DNA from: Halobacteriovorax sp.
GTDB taxonomy: Bacteria; Bdellovibrionota; Bacteriovoracia; Bacteriovoracales; Bacteriovoracaceae
Assembly: GCA_002720865.1 (NCBI GenBank)
Contig: PBIO01000020.1
Location: forward strand, 62,001 to 126,000
Direction: 5' to 3'
DNA length: 64,000 bases
Shown: positions 53,476-62,694 of the stretch, piece by piece
How the letters are laid out: each line of letters opens with the position of its first letter
Numbering within the stretch: position 1 is the first letter of the stretch
Translations under genes and position numbers: made by a program
Notes under the pieces: model-generated
Seen by the model: the letters and a program-made list of their open reading frames with translations, nothing else
The model's database searches: none
What the model was told of the DNA's origin: nothing

Positions 53476-55515
53476 CTATTTTTGAACAGGATTTTTAATC
53501 TCATTAGCCAGTTCAACTAATTCAATAAACTCTTGTCTATAGCTATACTTATCAGAACCCTTGGCGCTCTTAGCAATACTAAGAACATCCGATAATTTCT
53601 TATCTCCTACTCTCGAATCTTCTTTTAAGATTTGAGCGTAAGTGGCAACAGCGGCCGCAAATCTAAAGTCTTCTGAGGCATTTTTAAATTCCGTATTAGA
53701 ACCATTTAAAGGAAACTCCACTTTAGTTGAAGTCTTCCCTTCCGGTTCCTTATAACGAAGTTTAACCGTTAGAAGCTCCGCACTTCCCGTCTCTTCTTTT
53801 AAAACTTTTACTGGTTCTGCTTTGGCCACTTGATACTTTAGCTTATCTATCCCAGGGCCCTTAAACTTTACCCCTGCAGGAATAATTTCATAAAAGGCCG
53901 TTACCGTATGACCAGCGCCAACTTCTCCCGCATCCTTTTTATCATCATTAAAATCACGGGCCTTAAGCATTCTATTTTCATAACCCACAAGTCTGTAGCC
54001 AGAAACTTTGGCAGGATTAAACTCCACCTGAAACTTTACATCCTTTGCAATCGTCATCAGTGTTCCAGATAAATCCTCATTTAAAACTTTCTTGGCCTCA
54101 TTCATATTATCAATATAGGCGTAGTTTCCATTTCCGTTTTGAGCAAGTGTCTCAAGAGTATCATCCTTATAGTTCCCCATTCCAAGCCCAAGTACTGTTA
54201 GAAAAATCTTAGATTCTGCTTTCTTTTTAATAAGCTTAAGAAGTTCGCTTCTTCCGGTGGTCCCCACATTAAAGTCTCCATCCGTCGCTAAGATAACTCG
54301 GTTAATTCCGCCTTTAATATATCCTTCCATGGCCGTTTTATAAGCAAGCTCAATTCCAGCTCCACCATTTGTTGATCCACCGGCATTAAGTCTATTTAAG
54401 GCCTGAATAATATCTACCTTCTTATTGGCAGGTGTGGGCTTAAGAACAAGTCCAGAGGCCCCGGCATAAACCACGATTGAGATTCTATCGCGCTCATCCA
54501 GTTTTCGAAGAAGCATTTTTAGCGACTCTTTTAAAAGAGGAAGCTTATTAGGATTACTCATACTCCCACTTACATCCAAAAGAAAAACTAAATTCGAATT
54601 AGGACGACTATTTAAAGCAATCTCTTTTCCCTTAAGTCCAATTCGAACAAGCTTATATTCACTATTCCAAGGAGACTTTGCCACTTCCATATTAACTGAA
54701 AAAGGTGTCTTCCCCGTAGGAGCTGGGTACTTATAATTAAAATAATTAATAAACTCTTCAACCTTAACTGAATCTTTAGGAGGAAGAGTTCCATTATTAA
54801 TAAAACGTCTCATATTCGAGTAAGAAGCCGTATCAACATCCACGCTAAAAGTTGATAGCGGGTTATCAAGCACGCGGATAAACTCATTAACTTTCGCCTC
54901 TGCATACGACTCAGTATCAGCTGGGGCTGCCGGTGGATGCCCAGGCCAAGGAGCGATACTCCCCACAGCTCCCCCGCCTTTTAAGCCAAAGCTCGCTACC
55001 GATTCCATGCTCGCCTGTGGCGCCATGGCCCTACGACTCTTCATCTTCGCCATAGATTTCTTCATCACTCTCGTTCTTTGAACTTCTTTTTTCTCAGCTC
55101 TAGCTATAGCAGGAGCACTGGCAATATCTTGCTCCATCTCGGTTACATCAGCCAACTGATCTACTGAACTATCTTTTGTATTAAAGACCTGCGTAGTAAC
55201 AGGATCTTTAATTGCTGTTTTTTGAATAACAACCACAACCAACATGGCCGCGATAGCTCCCCCTAGCCCCCACTTCATAAACCAGGAAGTTTTTGACGTA
55301 GGCATGACCTTTTCACGTTGCTCATAAGTAAGACGTGGCTCCGATTCGGATTTTAGCTCTTCCTTAAGAAGACCCGCTTGTTTTTGAATCGTTTTTACTT
55401 CTTCCTGTGCTTCTTTGTCTTTTTGCAGTTCCATTTCAAACTCCTTAGCTTCAGTTGCGGGGAGTTCACCTAATGCATAGGCAGTAAGACGAGGGTCATC
55501 TAAAAGTTTACTCAT
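53476..55515 (-). CDS. VWA-domain membrane protein with anti-sigma-like N-terminus (YfbK family)
   Basis: A 679-residue protein. Residues 1-50 resemble an anti-sigma N-terminal region (DPRLTAYALGELPATEAKEFE) without zinc cysteines. A single transmembrane helix follows at about 80-100. Then come a YfbK N-terminal block, a VWA domain with MIDAS FLLDVSGSMSN, and a DUF3520 C-terminus. I chose ATG 55515 with GAGGAGG seven bases upstream; it overlaps the sigma gene stop by 8 bp. With the ECF sigma factor it probably forms a membrane-tethered sigma-control module, responding to an unknown surface signal. Confidence 0.88.
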   Translation of the reverse strand: MSKLLDDPRLTAYALGELPATEAKEFEMELQKDKEAQEEVKTIQKQAGLLKEELKSESEPRLTYEQREKVMPTSKTSWFMKWGLGGAIAAMLVVVVIQKTAIKDPVTTQVFNTKDSSVDQLADVTEMEQDIASAPAIARAEKKEVQRTRVMKKSMAKMKSRRAMAPQASMESVASFGLKGGGAVGSIAPWPGHPPAAPADTESYAEAKVNEFIRVLDNPLSTFSVDVDTASYSNMRRFINNGTLPPKDSVKVEEFINYFNYKYPAPTGKTPFSVNMEVAKSPWNSEYKLVRIGLKGKEIALNSRPNSNLVFLLDVSGSMSNPNKLPLLKESLKMLLRKLDERDRISIVVYAGASGLVLKPTPANKKVDIIQALNRLNAGGSTNGGAGIELAYKTAMEGYIKGGINRVILATDGDFNVGTTGRSELLKLIKKKAESKIFLTVLGLGMGNYKDDTLETLAQNGNGNYAYIDNMNEAKKVLNEDLSGTLMTIAKDVKFQVEFNPAKVSGYRLVGYENRMLKARDFNDDKKDAGEVGAGHTVTAFYEIIPAGVKFKGPGIDKLKYQVAKAEPVKVLKEETGSAELLTVKLRYKEPEGKTSTKVEFPLNGSNTEFKNASEDFRFAAAVATYAQILKEDSRVGDKKLSDVLSIAKSAKGSDKYSYRQEFIELVELANEIKNPVQK

Positions 55516-55996
55516 TTGTAGCCTCCTCAAATTTTGCCCGTAGGATTTTCATTCCTTCATGAATAAGAACCCCAACATTAGAAACAGAATGTCCGGTGAT
55601 TTCAGCAATTTCTTTATAACTTCTTCCCTCTTGAAACTTAAGGATGATGACTTCTTGATAAGTTTCTTTAAGTTTTAAAAGCTCTGCAAAGACTTCCGTC
55701 TTTAGGAGCTCTTCTTCAGGAAGGTTGGTTAGTGAAAAATGCTCATCTTCGTTCAATTCCATTGTCCCCTTGTTTTTACGGAGCCTATCGATGGCCAGAT
55801 TTCTGCAGACAACATAGAGCCACTGAGGAATATGATCCTTCACTTTCGCGTGTGTTTGTTTCCAGAGTTTGAGAAGAGCCTCTTGAACCACTTCCCTAGC
55901 TGCCTCAAGATCTCCTGTGATCTTTCGGGTATAGCGTAGGAGTGCTCCTTCGTAGGATCTCACCACCTCCTGGAACCACTGCTCTTTTGTTTGCAC
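55508..55996 (-). CDS. ECF RNA polymerase sigma factor
   Basis: The 162-residue protein has sigma region 2 (LLRYTRKITGDLEAAREVVQEALLKLW, QWLYVVCRNLAIDRLR) and region 4 (LLKLKETYQEVIILKFQEGRSYKEIAEITGHSVSNVGVLIHEGMKIL). The start is GTG 55996 with GGAGG five bases upstream. It is translationally coupled to the VWA/anti-sigma-like gene. Its target promoters cannot be read from this window. Confidence 0.92.
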   Translation of the reverse strand: MQTKEQWFQEVVRSYEGALLRYTRKITGDLEAAREVVQEALLKLWKQTHAKVKDHIPQWLYVVCRNLAIDRLRKNKGTMELNEDEHFSLTNLPEEELLKTEVFAELLKLKETYQEVIILKFQEGRSYKEIAEITGHSVSNVGVLIHEGMKILRAKFEEATNE

Positions 55997-56114
55997 TGGA
56001 CCTCCAAGGCCGTTTCTATAAGGACAACGGATGAGTAGCTATTTTCTTAGGAAAAAAATGAAAAATCTAGAGAATTCAGCGGTTTATGCTATTATTTATG
56101 GGAATGGAGGCACT

Positions 56115-56297
56115 ATGAAATGGACTATTTTACTTTTATTACTGGCCGGATGCGGAACTGCTAAGGATGTCTATATCGACAATAAGTACGACCTTTGTCG
56201 TAGAGCCTGTGATTTGAAGTATAGTAAGTATGATTACCAAAAAAAGTCTGCTTGCTTGAACAAATGCCAACAGCGAAAAAATAACGACGTAAAGTAA
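56115..56297 (+). CDS. Small lipoprotein with twin Cx3C helices
   Basis: A 60-residue lipoprotein (lipobox LAGC, Cys13). The start is ATG 56115 with GGAGG four bases upstream. The mature 48 residues contain CRRAC and CLNKC separated by 17 residues, an alpha-hairpin pattern with two likely disulfides. No family recognised. It resembles in miniature the helix-pair repeats of the giant protein, but the spacing differs. Confidence 0.62.
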   Translation: MKWTILLLLLAGCGTAKDVYIDNKYDLCRRACDLKYSKYDYQKKSACLNKCQQRKNNDVK

Positions 56298-56300
56298 GCC

Positions 56301-57497
56301 TTATAATCCATCAGGTAGAGAATCATTAATACATGAAAATAGCTTTTTCATATTAGACCCTGTCGAGTTCTGAAGTGGTCCAAAATGATTATAGGCCCAG
56401 CCCGCATAAAAATGCGGAGTAACACATCTATTTGCTCCCGGTTTTAGCCCAGAGCTATTGCGATTTCCAGGATGGGTATGTTTCGAAGAACTCGTATTTA
56501 CTTGAATAGAAAAAGTTTGAAGTAATTTATTAACGCCGCAAAAAGCATTAAATCTTTGATGACTACTTCCTAGTAACTTTATCAGATCACCTTGCGACCT
56601 GGCGCTAGTTGAGCAAGTTGGATAATCACTATTCCACTGCTTAATACAAGGATTGATATTTCCACTGTATTTTGGAGTGAACTGATAGAGCCCAATATTT
56701 AAACGACTTGATGGTGGTTGATATTTGTCATTATAGAACTTAACACCTGCAGGCTTTCTATAGCCGCTAGGTGCTACTGAACTAGCGACACTTTTTGAGG
56801 AAGAACTATCCGCCGTGCTCAGAGATTCGGCATAGGCAAGGCAACCAAAAAAGGCTCCCCAATGTCTTTCCAACTTGAGCTTCTCTTGTGAATCCCCATT
56901 TAGGTAGCCCACTCTATATTGATTATGAAGTTTCGCAAAGCTATTGGCCTTGGAAATGGTGCCGCTATCGGGAACTTTCTTAACTGTTTTTCTTAATGAA
57001 GAATTAGAAACCTCACAAAGAGGATGGCTAAAAAGTCCTACCTCATTATGAGTATTTAAATCAGAAGATGTGCCATAGTAACTGGCTATACTTTGAATTG
57101 TAACTTTTCTAGGAGCCGACTGCTCTCTAATAAAAAAGGCCATTGTATCTGAGAATCGATCTTGGTTTTCAAAATCATCATGACAACTATCTGCTACGGT
57201 TTCAACAGAGTTATCTCTTAAACTTAAAAGCTCATTCATTGATTCACTATCATCTACCCAGCGACCAAAGTAAGTAGCCACCTCTTCAAAAACATCAGTT
57301 TCTGAACTAGGAATAGGCTGAGCAACTGTTGAATCCTCGTCTTCCTCTACTTCTTCTCTTTGATCTGTTTCAGCAGTTGAACATTCTTTGGAGTCGTTAT
57401 TAACTGAGTCTCCCCCACAATTAGTCTCTTGCTCTTCAACACATGAAGATAATAGTAATGAAAAACCAATGAGTAGAGTGACAGTTATATTTTTCAT
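56301..57497 (-). CDS. Lipoprotein with a lysozyme/lytic-transglycosylase-like region
   Basis: A 398-residue lipoprotein (lipobox LLSSC, Cys19). An acidic, low-complexity linker covers about 25-70. From about residue 200 a domain resembles the lysozyme superfamily: GCLAYAESLS (possible catalytic Glu), then NIGLYQFTPKYSG, like the GLMQ motif of lytic transglycosylases. At least seven cysteines in the domain suggest disulfides. The resemblance is partial and I cannot exclude another fold. It could cut peptidoglycan at the cell surface. The start is ATG 57497. Confidence 0.55.
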   Translation of the reverse strand: MKNITVTLLIGFSLLLSSCVEEQETNCGGDSVNNDSKECSTAETDQREEVEEDEDSTVAQPIPSSETDVFEEVATYFGRWVDDSESMNELLSLRDNSVETVADSCHDDFENQDRFSDTMAFFIREQSAPRKVTIQSIASYYGTSSDLNTHNEVGLFSHPLCEVSNSSLRKTVKKVPDSGTISKANSFAKLHNQYRVGYLNGDSQEKLKLERHWGAFFGCLAYAESLSTADSSSSKSVASSVAPSGYRKPAGVKFYNDKYQPPSSRLNIGLYQFTPKYSGNINPCIKQWNSDYPTCSTSARSQGDLIKLLGSSHQRFNAFCGVNKLLQTFSIQVNTSSSKHTHPGNRNSSGLKPGANRCVTPHFYAGWAYNHFGPLQNSTGSNMKKLFSCINDSLPDGL

Positions 57498-57613
57498 AAC
57501 TACCACTTCGGGAATGGAACAAAATTACTGAGAAAAGAATATCCGAACTAGAGGTACAGGAATACCCTACCTGTCAGGTATTAACTTAGACAGTATTAGA
57601 CAAAAGAGGGCCC

Positions 57614-58093
57614 CTAGAGCTCGTCGTTCATCTTTTTTACCTTCTCTTTTAATTCTAGTTTATAGGTCTCAAGTTTTTTAGAAATCTCTTCATCAGAAGT
57701 TCCAAGAATTTGTACGGCCAAAAGTCCCGCATTCTTACCACCATTCACAGCTACTGTTGCAACGGGAACTCCCCCGGGCATCTGTGCGATTGAAAGAAGT
57801 GAATCAATACCTTCTATTGAGTTTGAGGAGTTTATAGGCACTCCGATAACGGGAAGAGTTGTTAAAGAAGCTACCATTCCTGGTAAATGAGCAGCACCTC
57901 CGGCACCAGCGATGATTACGCTAAAGCCATTTTTTTTAGCTGACTTTCCAAAGTCCACCATTTTCTCAGGAGTTCTATGAGCAGATACAACCTCCACATG
58001 AACTTCTAAGTCAAAGCTCTTAATGGCATCGATGGCCTCATTCATAATATTTAAATCTGAACTTGATCCCATAATGACGGCTATCTTTTTCAT
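57614..58093 (-). CDS. purE: N5-carboxyaminoimidazole ribonucleotide mutase
   Basis: The 159-residue cytoplasmic enzyme converts N5-CAIR to CAIR in purine synthesis. It has the family start [46 protein letters not shown], and [15 protein letters not shown]. It overlaps purK by 4 bp (ATGA type) and is its operon partner. Confidence 0.96.
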   Translation of the reverse strand: MKKIAVIMGSSSDLNIMNEAIDAIKSFDLEVHVEVVSAHRTPEKMVDFGKSAKKNGFSVIIAGAGGAAHLPGMVASLTTLPVIGVPINSSNSIEGIDSLLSIAQMPGGVPVATVAVNGGKNAGLLAVQILGTSDEEISKKLETYKLELKEKVKKMNDEL

Positions 58094-59187
58094 ACTTCCT
58101 CACCAGTTATAATAACTTTTTCTTTTATCTCTAATCTTAGTTTTTTCATTTCTTCTAAGTTCCCTAAAAGTGTAACATGCCCCATCTTTCGACCAGATCT
58201 ACTCTCTTTCTTATTATAGAGATGATAATAGGCCTTACTCTCAAGCTCTTTTGGGATTTTAACTTGGGTAGGTCCCGTCGCTCCACTCCCAATCAAATTC
58301 ATGGTTAAGCTTTCCTTAGCAGGCATGGTTTTACCTAGGGGCATCCCCGCGATGGCACGGATATGATTTTCAAACTGACTACAAGGAGCGCTTTCTATCG
58401 TATTATGACCAGAGTTATGAACTCTTGGAGCAAGCTCATTTACCCAAAGCTTTTTATTTTCATCCACAAAAAACTCAACGGCCAGAGTACCTACATAATC
58501 TAATTTCTCAGCTATCTTTTTAGTAATAAGATTCGCTGAGTCCTTTAACTCACTTGTAACTTGAGCGGGATTAACCTGATAGTCCAATAGGTTTAACTCT
58601 GGGTTCATGACCATTTCTACCATGTCATACACTTCAATTTGACCACTAGTATTTCGACTACAAACCACGGCCACTTCTTTAACAATATCGACTCGGTCTT
58701 CTATAAGACAATCTTTTCCAAGAAATTCAGATGGTTTCTCACCACTCTTGGCTACCCAAACCCCTTTTCCGTCATAGCCCCCCGTTCTTAACTTAACGAC
58801 TTTTCCATCCACAATGCTCTCTTGAGTTAAAACCTCTAAAGTGAAGTCGCTGGTGGGAACATCAATATCTTTTAAAAATTGTTTTTGAATTCCTTTATCC
58901 TGAATCGTCTCAAGAACCTGTGAGGAAGGATAAACTTTTGTAAGCTGCTCTAGTTTCTTTAGTCCTGAAAGAGAAATGCTTTCAATTTCAAAAGTCACCA
59001 CGTCGCAATTCTTAAGGGCCAAACAGTCATTTTCCTTAGAGAAGTCTCCATTAATAAATTCGTCGGCCAGCGTACTACACGGCGCGTCTTTTTGATCCAG
59101 AATTGTGGAGGAGAAACCAAGGCTTTTTATAGAAGGGAGCATCATAAGTGCCAGTTGCCCGCCACCGAGAATGCCTATATTTTTCAT
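58090..59187 (-). CDS. purK: N5-carboxyaminoimidazole ribonucleotide synthase
   Basis: The 365-residue ATP-grasp enzyme makes N5-CAIR from AIR, bicarbonate and ATP. Seen are [22 protein letters not shown], the ATP-grasp [12 protein letters not shown], and the active-site region [29 protein letters not shown]. It is directly upstream of purE with translational coupling. No PurR-type box or purine riboswitch is evident in the 43 bases upstream. Confidence 0.96.
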   Translation of the reverse strand: MKNIGILGGGQLALMMLPSIKSLGFSSTILDQKDAPCSTLADEFINGDFSKENDCLALKNCDVVTFEIESISLSGLKKLEQLTKVYPSSQVLETIQDKGIQKQFLKDIDVPTSDFTLEVLTQESIVDGKVVKLRTGGYDGKGVWVAKSGEKPSEFLGKDCLIEDRVDIVKEVAVVCSRNTSGQIEVYDMVEMVMNPELNLLDYQVNPAQVTSELKDSANLITKKIAEKLDYVGTLAVEFFVDENKKLWVNELAPRVHNSGHNTIESAPCSQFENHIRAIAGMPLGKTMPAKESLTMNLIGSGATGPTQVKIPKELESKAYYHLYNKKESRSGRKMGHVTLLGNLEEMKKLRLEIKEKVIITGEEV

Positions 59188-59230
59188 ATTTTAGATATCT
59201 CAAAACTCTCCGGTTTTGGCCAAAAAAGAA

Positions 59231-59686
59231 TTATCTAAGTTGAATCAGCTCTACTAAACCTTCTAAGAAAAGATTTTCACTTTTATTTCTACAAATCCTT
59301 TCATAATTTGTTTCAGCATTTTCTAGTCTTGATTCCACAACTTTTTTATTGTTCTGACAAACTTGGCGATTGTTCATGGAGCTTTGTCTGTTTTGCCCTT
59401 CACAGGCGCTAACGGCCCTATCAAAGGCCACGAAGCCAACTTTAAATGAGTCAATTGAGCTTTGGTAATCCATCTTAGCTAGTGAAATATGCTGGCAAAG
59501 AGTATCTCTATTTGGATTTCCTGATTCAGATTCATTGACCGCGTCCTGCCAATGGGCCTGTGCCTTTTCAAAGCTATCCACAGCATACTCATAAGAGTCC
59601 ATACCCGCTTCAAAATTTAAACTACAATTAGAACTGTGAGCGCAAATGCTCCATAGAAAAAGACTTAGTGTCATCATTATCTTCAT
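59231..59686 (-). CDS. Secreted helical Cys protein of unknown function
   Basis: A 151-residue exported protein (signal CAHSS). The mature part is helical with six cysteines (NCSLN, TLCQH, SACEGQ, QVCQNN, ERICRN) and the recurrent pattern AVDSFEKAQAHW and SIDSFKVGFVAFDRAV, an internal helix repeat. I do not recognise the family. It is 43 bases upstream of purK; co-transcription is possible but unlikely to be functional. Confidence 0.6.
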   Translation of the reverse strand: MKIMMTLSLFLWSICAHSSNCSLNFEAGMDSYEYAVDSFEKAQAHWQDAVNESESGNPNRDTLCQHISLAKMDYQSSIDSFKVGFVAFDRAVSACEGQNRQSSMNNRQVCQNNKKVVESRLENAETNYERICRNKSENLFLEGLVELIQLR

Positions 59687-59792
59687 TAACTACTCCATGT
59701 TAATTACTAAATTCTGCATAAATTCTATGAATAACCGAGAGCTAACGTCAAACTTAAGGGGTCAATAATATCAAGTAGTTAAAAATGTAAGA

Positions 59793-61745
59793 TTATGCTT
59801 CTAGGGGTAATTCAATCACAAAAGTAGTTTTACCGTCCTTTAGCTCATAATAGAGATTCCCGCCATTTTGCTCCGCTAGTTTTTTTGAAATACTAAGACC
59901 AAGACCTGTTCCAACACCAATATCTTTAGTCGTAAAAAATGGATTGAAAATTTTCTCTAAGGTTTCACTATCTATTCCACTTCCTGAATCTTGAACGATA
60001 ATCTTTCCAATATTTTGATTTTTTTCAGCCTCTACTTTTATAAAGGCGTCGTCCTTGTCCTTATTGGCGTCGACTGCATTTCCAATTAAGTTTACTAAAA
60101 TTTGAGAGATTTGAATTTCGTCGCAAAAAACTCTGAAGTCCTCAAAGTCAGTTTTTTCAATGGGGACATAATCAGCCTTAGACTTGGCATTAATTAACTC
60201 TAAACTATCATCGATAATTACTGAAACCTTACAGCTCTTTTTCCCTTCATCTTCAGTTCTTCTGGTAAACTTCATCAGTGTTCGAATAATTTTAGAAACC
60301 CTTTCAACTGTTTCTAAAATCGTATCTTGATTCTTAACAATTAGCTCATCATTTCCAAGGCTTCTTTTTGTCATCAGACTAGAGGCAGAAATGATGGCCA
60401 AGGGATTATTAATTTCATGGGCCACTCCAGCGGCCATTTCCCCAAGAGTAGCGAGCTTTGACGATTGAATACTAGTCAAACGCTCTTCATCTAGCATTTT
60501 ATGAAGCTCAACCTCTTCAGTTTTATCCCAGTTTATTCCGAACATGATTAAAGGGTTTCCCTTCTCGTCCCTTTTTACATCTCCTCTACTTCCAATATAT
60601 TTCTTAGTCCCATCTTTTTGAGTGATAGCAAAAGTCGTGTTAAATTCCTTCTTCCCATCAAGAGCATCTTGAACTTCTTGTGAAGCTTTCTCTTTATATT
60701 CAGGATGTAATGAGGACTCCCATGCTTCATAATGGCCACCAAAGTCTTCTTCATTTAGGCCATAAAGTTTGTACATGCTCTCGTCCCAATGAAGAATATT
60801 ATCCTTTAAATACCAAATCCAAATTCCAAGACTCATGGACTCTAAAATAAAATTTAGCTCTTCTTGCTTTTTCTTAATCTCATGCCTTTGAGATTTAGAG
60901 CTAAAGTACTGAAAGCCAATAATACTTACGGTGACAAAATTAATAAGTAAAAAAACCACCAGAAGTATTAATGTATTAGATGATTGAAAAAGGCTTTGAT
61001 AATTATTAACGATTCTTTCTTTAGGCGTTAACTCCAGAATAAACTTTGCATTGGCGTAGGAGAATTCAGAGCTTGCGGCTAAAGAGTTATAATTTCCAGA
61101 AGAAGTATCATAGGCCAGCTTCTCATTAATTTTTATCTTATATTCATAATGATTATCGAGAATACTTTCGAAAAGTGAATCTAACCTGTACACACCAATG
61201 ATAAAGCCATTATTTTTTTTATCAAAATAAGTCGGATGAACCGACAATATGCCAATCCCCCCTTGTTTTAATTCTATGGGATTTGTATAGACTCCCCTTC
61301 TATTCCTTAAAGATCTTTCAATTGCCTCTTTTCGATTTGTCTCTTTATTTAAAATTAGGTTTATGGCCGCTTCATTCCCTTTTAGTGGATTAATCCAAGT
61401 TACTTTTGTATTTTCATCGGCCCATTCAATAGCCAGGGTTCCTTTAAAGTTTTCTAAATAGTGATCCGAATCTTCCTTCCATTTTTTATATTCACTATCA
61501 CTAGGAAGAGTAAATCTATTGGCCATTCTATCTAGGGCCAACACTCTCTCTTTAAAGATTTGTTTAATAAGTTTTACTTCTCTTTCTGATTGAGCCTTTA
61601 AGGCTATTCGAAGCTGCTGATTAGTCTCATTTTTATAATCTTTATAAAAGAGGAAGGTGAAGATAAGTAAGAGGGCAAGGAAGCCTATACTTAATAAAAT
61701 GCTTCTCTTAACAGATTGATCTTTTTCTAATTCGCTTCCCAACAT
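59793..61745 (-). CDS. CHASE-PAS membrane sensor histidine kinase
   Basis: A 650-residue inner-membrane kinase. Transmembrane helices at about 14-34 and 257-280 flank a periplasmic CHASE-like domain (about 60-240; [41 protein letters not shown]). A PAS domain follows (about 292-412), then HisKA with His443 in [13 protein letters not shown] and a HATPase with [18 protein letters not shown] and GTGLGLSIS. No response regulator is adjacent. No RBS is seen; TAAAAT ends 8 bases before the ATG. Confidence 0.9.
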   Translation of the reverse strand: MLGSELEKDQSVKRSILLSIGFLALLLIFTFLFYKDYKNETNQQLRIALKAQSEREVKLIKQIFKERVLALDRMANRFTLPSDSEYKKWKEDSDHYLENFKGTLAIEWADENTKVTWINPLKGNEAAINLILNKETNRKEAIERSLRNRRGVYTNPIELKQGGIGILSVHPTYFDKKNNGFIIGVYRLDSLFESILDNHYEYKIKINEKLAYDTSSGNYNSLAASSEFSYANAKFILELTPKERIVNNYQSLFQSSNTLILLVVFLLINFVTVSIIGFQYFSSKSQRHEIKKKQEELNFILESMSLGIWIWYLKDNILHWDESMYKLYGLNEEDFGGHYEAWESSLHPEYKEKASQEVQDALDGKKEFNTTFAITQKDGTKKYIGSRGDVKRDEKGNPLIMFGINWDKTEEVELHKMLDEERLTSIQSSKLATLGEMAAGVAHEINNPLAIISASSLMTKRSLGNDELIVKNQDTILETVERVSKIIRTLMKFTRRTEDEGKKSCKVSVIIDDSLELINAKSKADYVPIEKTDFEDFRVFCDEIQISQILVNLIGNAVDANKDKDDAFIKVEAEKNQNIGKIIVQDSGSGIDSETLEKIFNPFFTTKDIGVGTGLGLSISKKLAEQNGGNLYYELKDGKTTFVIELPLEA

Positions 61746-61753
61746 AGGTTAAT

Positions 61754-61759
61754 ATTTTA
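61754..61759 (-). promoter_or_regulatory. -10-like TAAAAT before the CHASE histidine kinase
   Basis: TAAAAT on the minus strand ends 8 bases before the ATG; no Shine-Dalgarno is present. It fits the leaderless pattern seen elsewhere. Confidence 0.4.
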
Positions 61760-61806
61760 ATAGAAAATATTAAGAAAAGGGATTTTATTTAATTGAATAA
61801 TAAAAA

Positions 61807-61827
61807 AAGGGAGGCATGACCTCCCTT
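61807..61827 (-). terminator. Intrinsic terminator of the aldehyde dehydrogenase operon
   Basis: AAGGGAGG (61807-61814) pairs with CCTCCCTT (61820-61827), followed on the minus strand by a seven-T run. Confidence 0.9.
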
Positions 61828-61854
61828 GTTAATCTCTAGTTTTTTATTCAGATA

Positions 61855-62694
61855 TTAAACGCCAATAGGATGCCAAACAGTTTTTGCTTCAACGAAGTCT
61901 AAGATGAGATCAAGAGATCTTTCTTTTTCTCTTCTTGGGATCATCCTTTTCATATTATCAATCGAAGCAATTCTTAGCTCGTGATAAACATCAGTTCGTT
62001 CGTTTTGAAATGAGATGGCGCGAACTTCCATATGGTTTCCGATAAAACCTTTGATTTCATCTAAGTCACCAGTAAGAAGATTTACAACTCCACCAGGAAG
62101 GTCTGAAGTTTTAAACACTTCGGCCAGTGGGGCTAAGACAGCGGGACAACCTTTTCCAAGAATAGTCACGACTGAGTTTCCACCAACTAAGATGGCGCAA
62201 ATATTATCAACAAGTCTTGCGAAGTTAAATTCATCCGCTTCAATAAGAGTAACAACGCCCGTTGCTTCTGGAGTCGTAAAGTTATGAAAAGGTCCTGAAA
62301 CAGGATTAACTGCTCCCATGACCTGTTGGTACTTATCGCAAAACCCAGAGTAGTAAACAAAAGTATCGATAGCTTCATCTACCATCTTGTTGGCTTCACT
62401 GTCTGATTTTCCTAGGGCATTTTTGAATAGGTCTACAAACTCGACTCTCTTCCCTTCAGTCATCTCGGCCATTCTATATAGAATTTGCGAACGAAGAAAA
62501 GCAGTCTTGCTGGCCCAACCTGGCTGAGATTTTTTAGAGTTCTCTACTGAGTTTCTAAAGTCTTTTCTCGAGGCCTGACAAAGTCTAGCGTATTGCTCGT
62601 CAGTTCCTGACTTATTAAAAGAATAAGAGCGACCAGATTCAGTTCTTGGAAACTCTCCGCCAATAAAAAGTTTTACTGTCTTTATAACTTTCAT
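61855..62694 (-). CDS. Truncated aldehyde dehydrogenase-like protein (no catalytic Cys)
   Basis: A 279-residue cytoplasmic protein similar to the N-terminal, NAD-binding half of aldehyde dehydrogenases: LFIGGEFPRTESGRSYSF, LRSQILYRMAEMTEGKR, GVVTLIEADEFNFARLVDNICAILVGGNSVVTI, and LPGGVVNLLTGD. It stops before the catalytic cysteine, so it should be inactive alone. It is translationally coupled (TAATG) to the full-length ALDH. This full/short pairing occurs in other bacteria and suggests a pseudoenzyme subunit, rather than a random truncation; that is inference. Confidence 0.82.
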   Translation of the reverse strand: MKVIKTVKLFIGGEFPRTESGRSYSFNKSGTDEQYARLCQASRKDFRNSVENSKKSQPGWASKTAFLRSQILYRMAEMTEGKRVEFVDLFKNALGKSDSEANKMVDEAIDTFVYYSGFCDKYQQVMGAVNPVSGPFHNFTTPEATGVVTLIEADEFNFARLVDNICAILVGGNSVVTILGKGCPAVLAPLAEVFKTSDLPGGVVNLLTGDLDEIKGFIGNHMEVRAISFQNERTDVYHELRIASIDNMKRMIPRREKERSLDLILDFVEAKTVWHPIGV

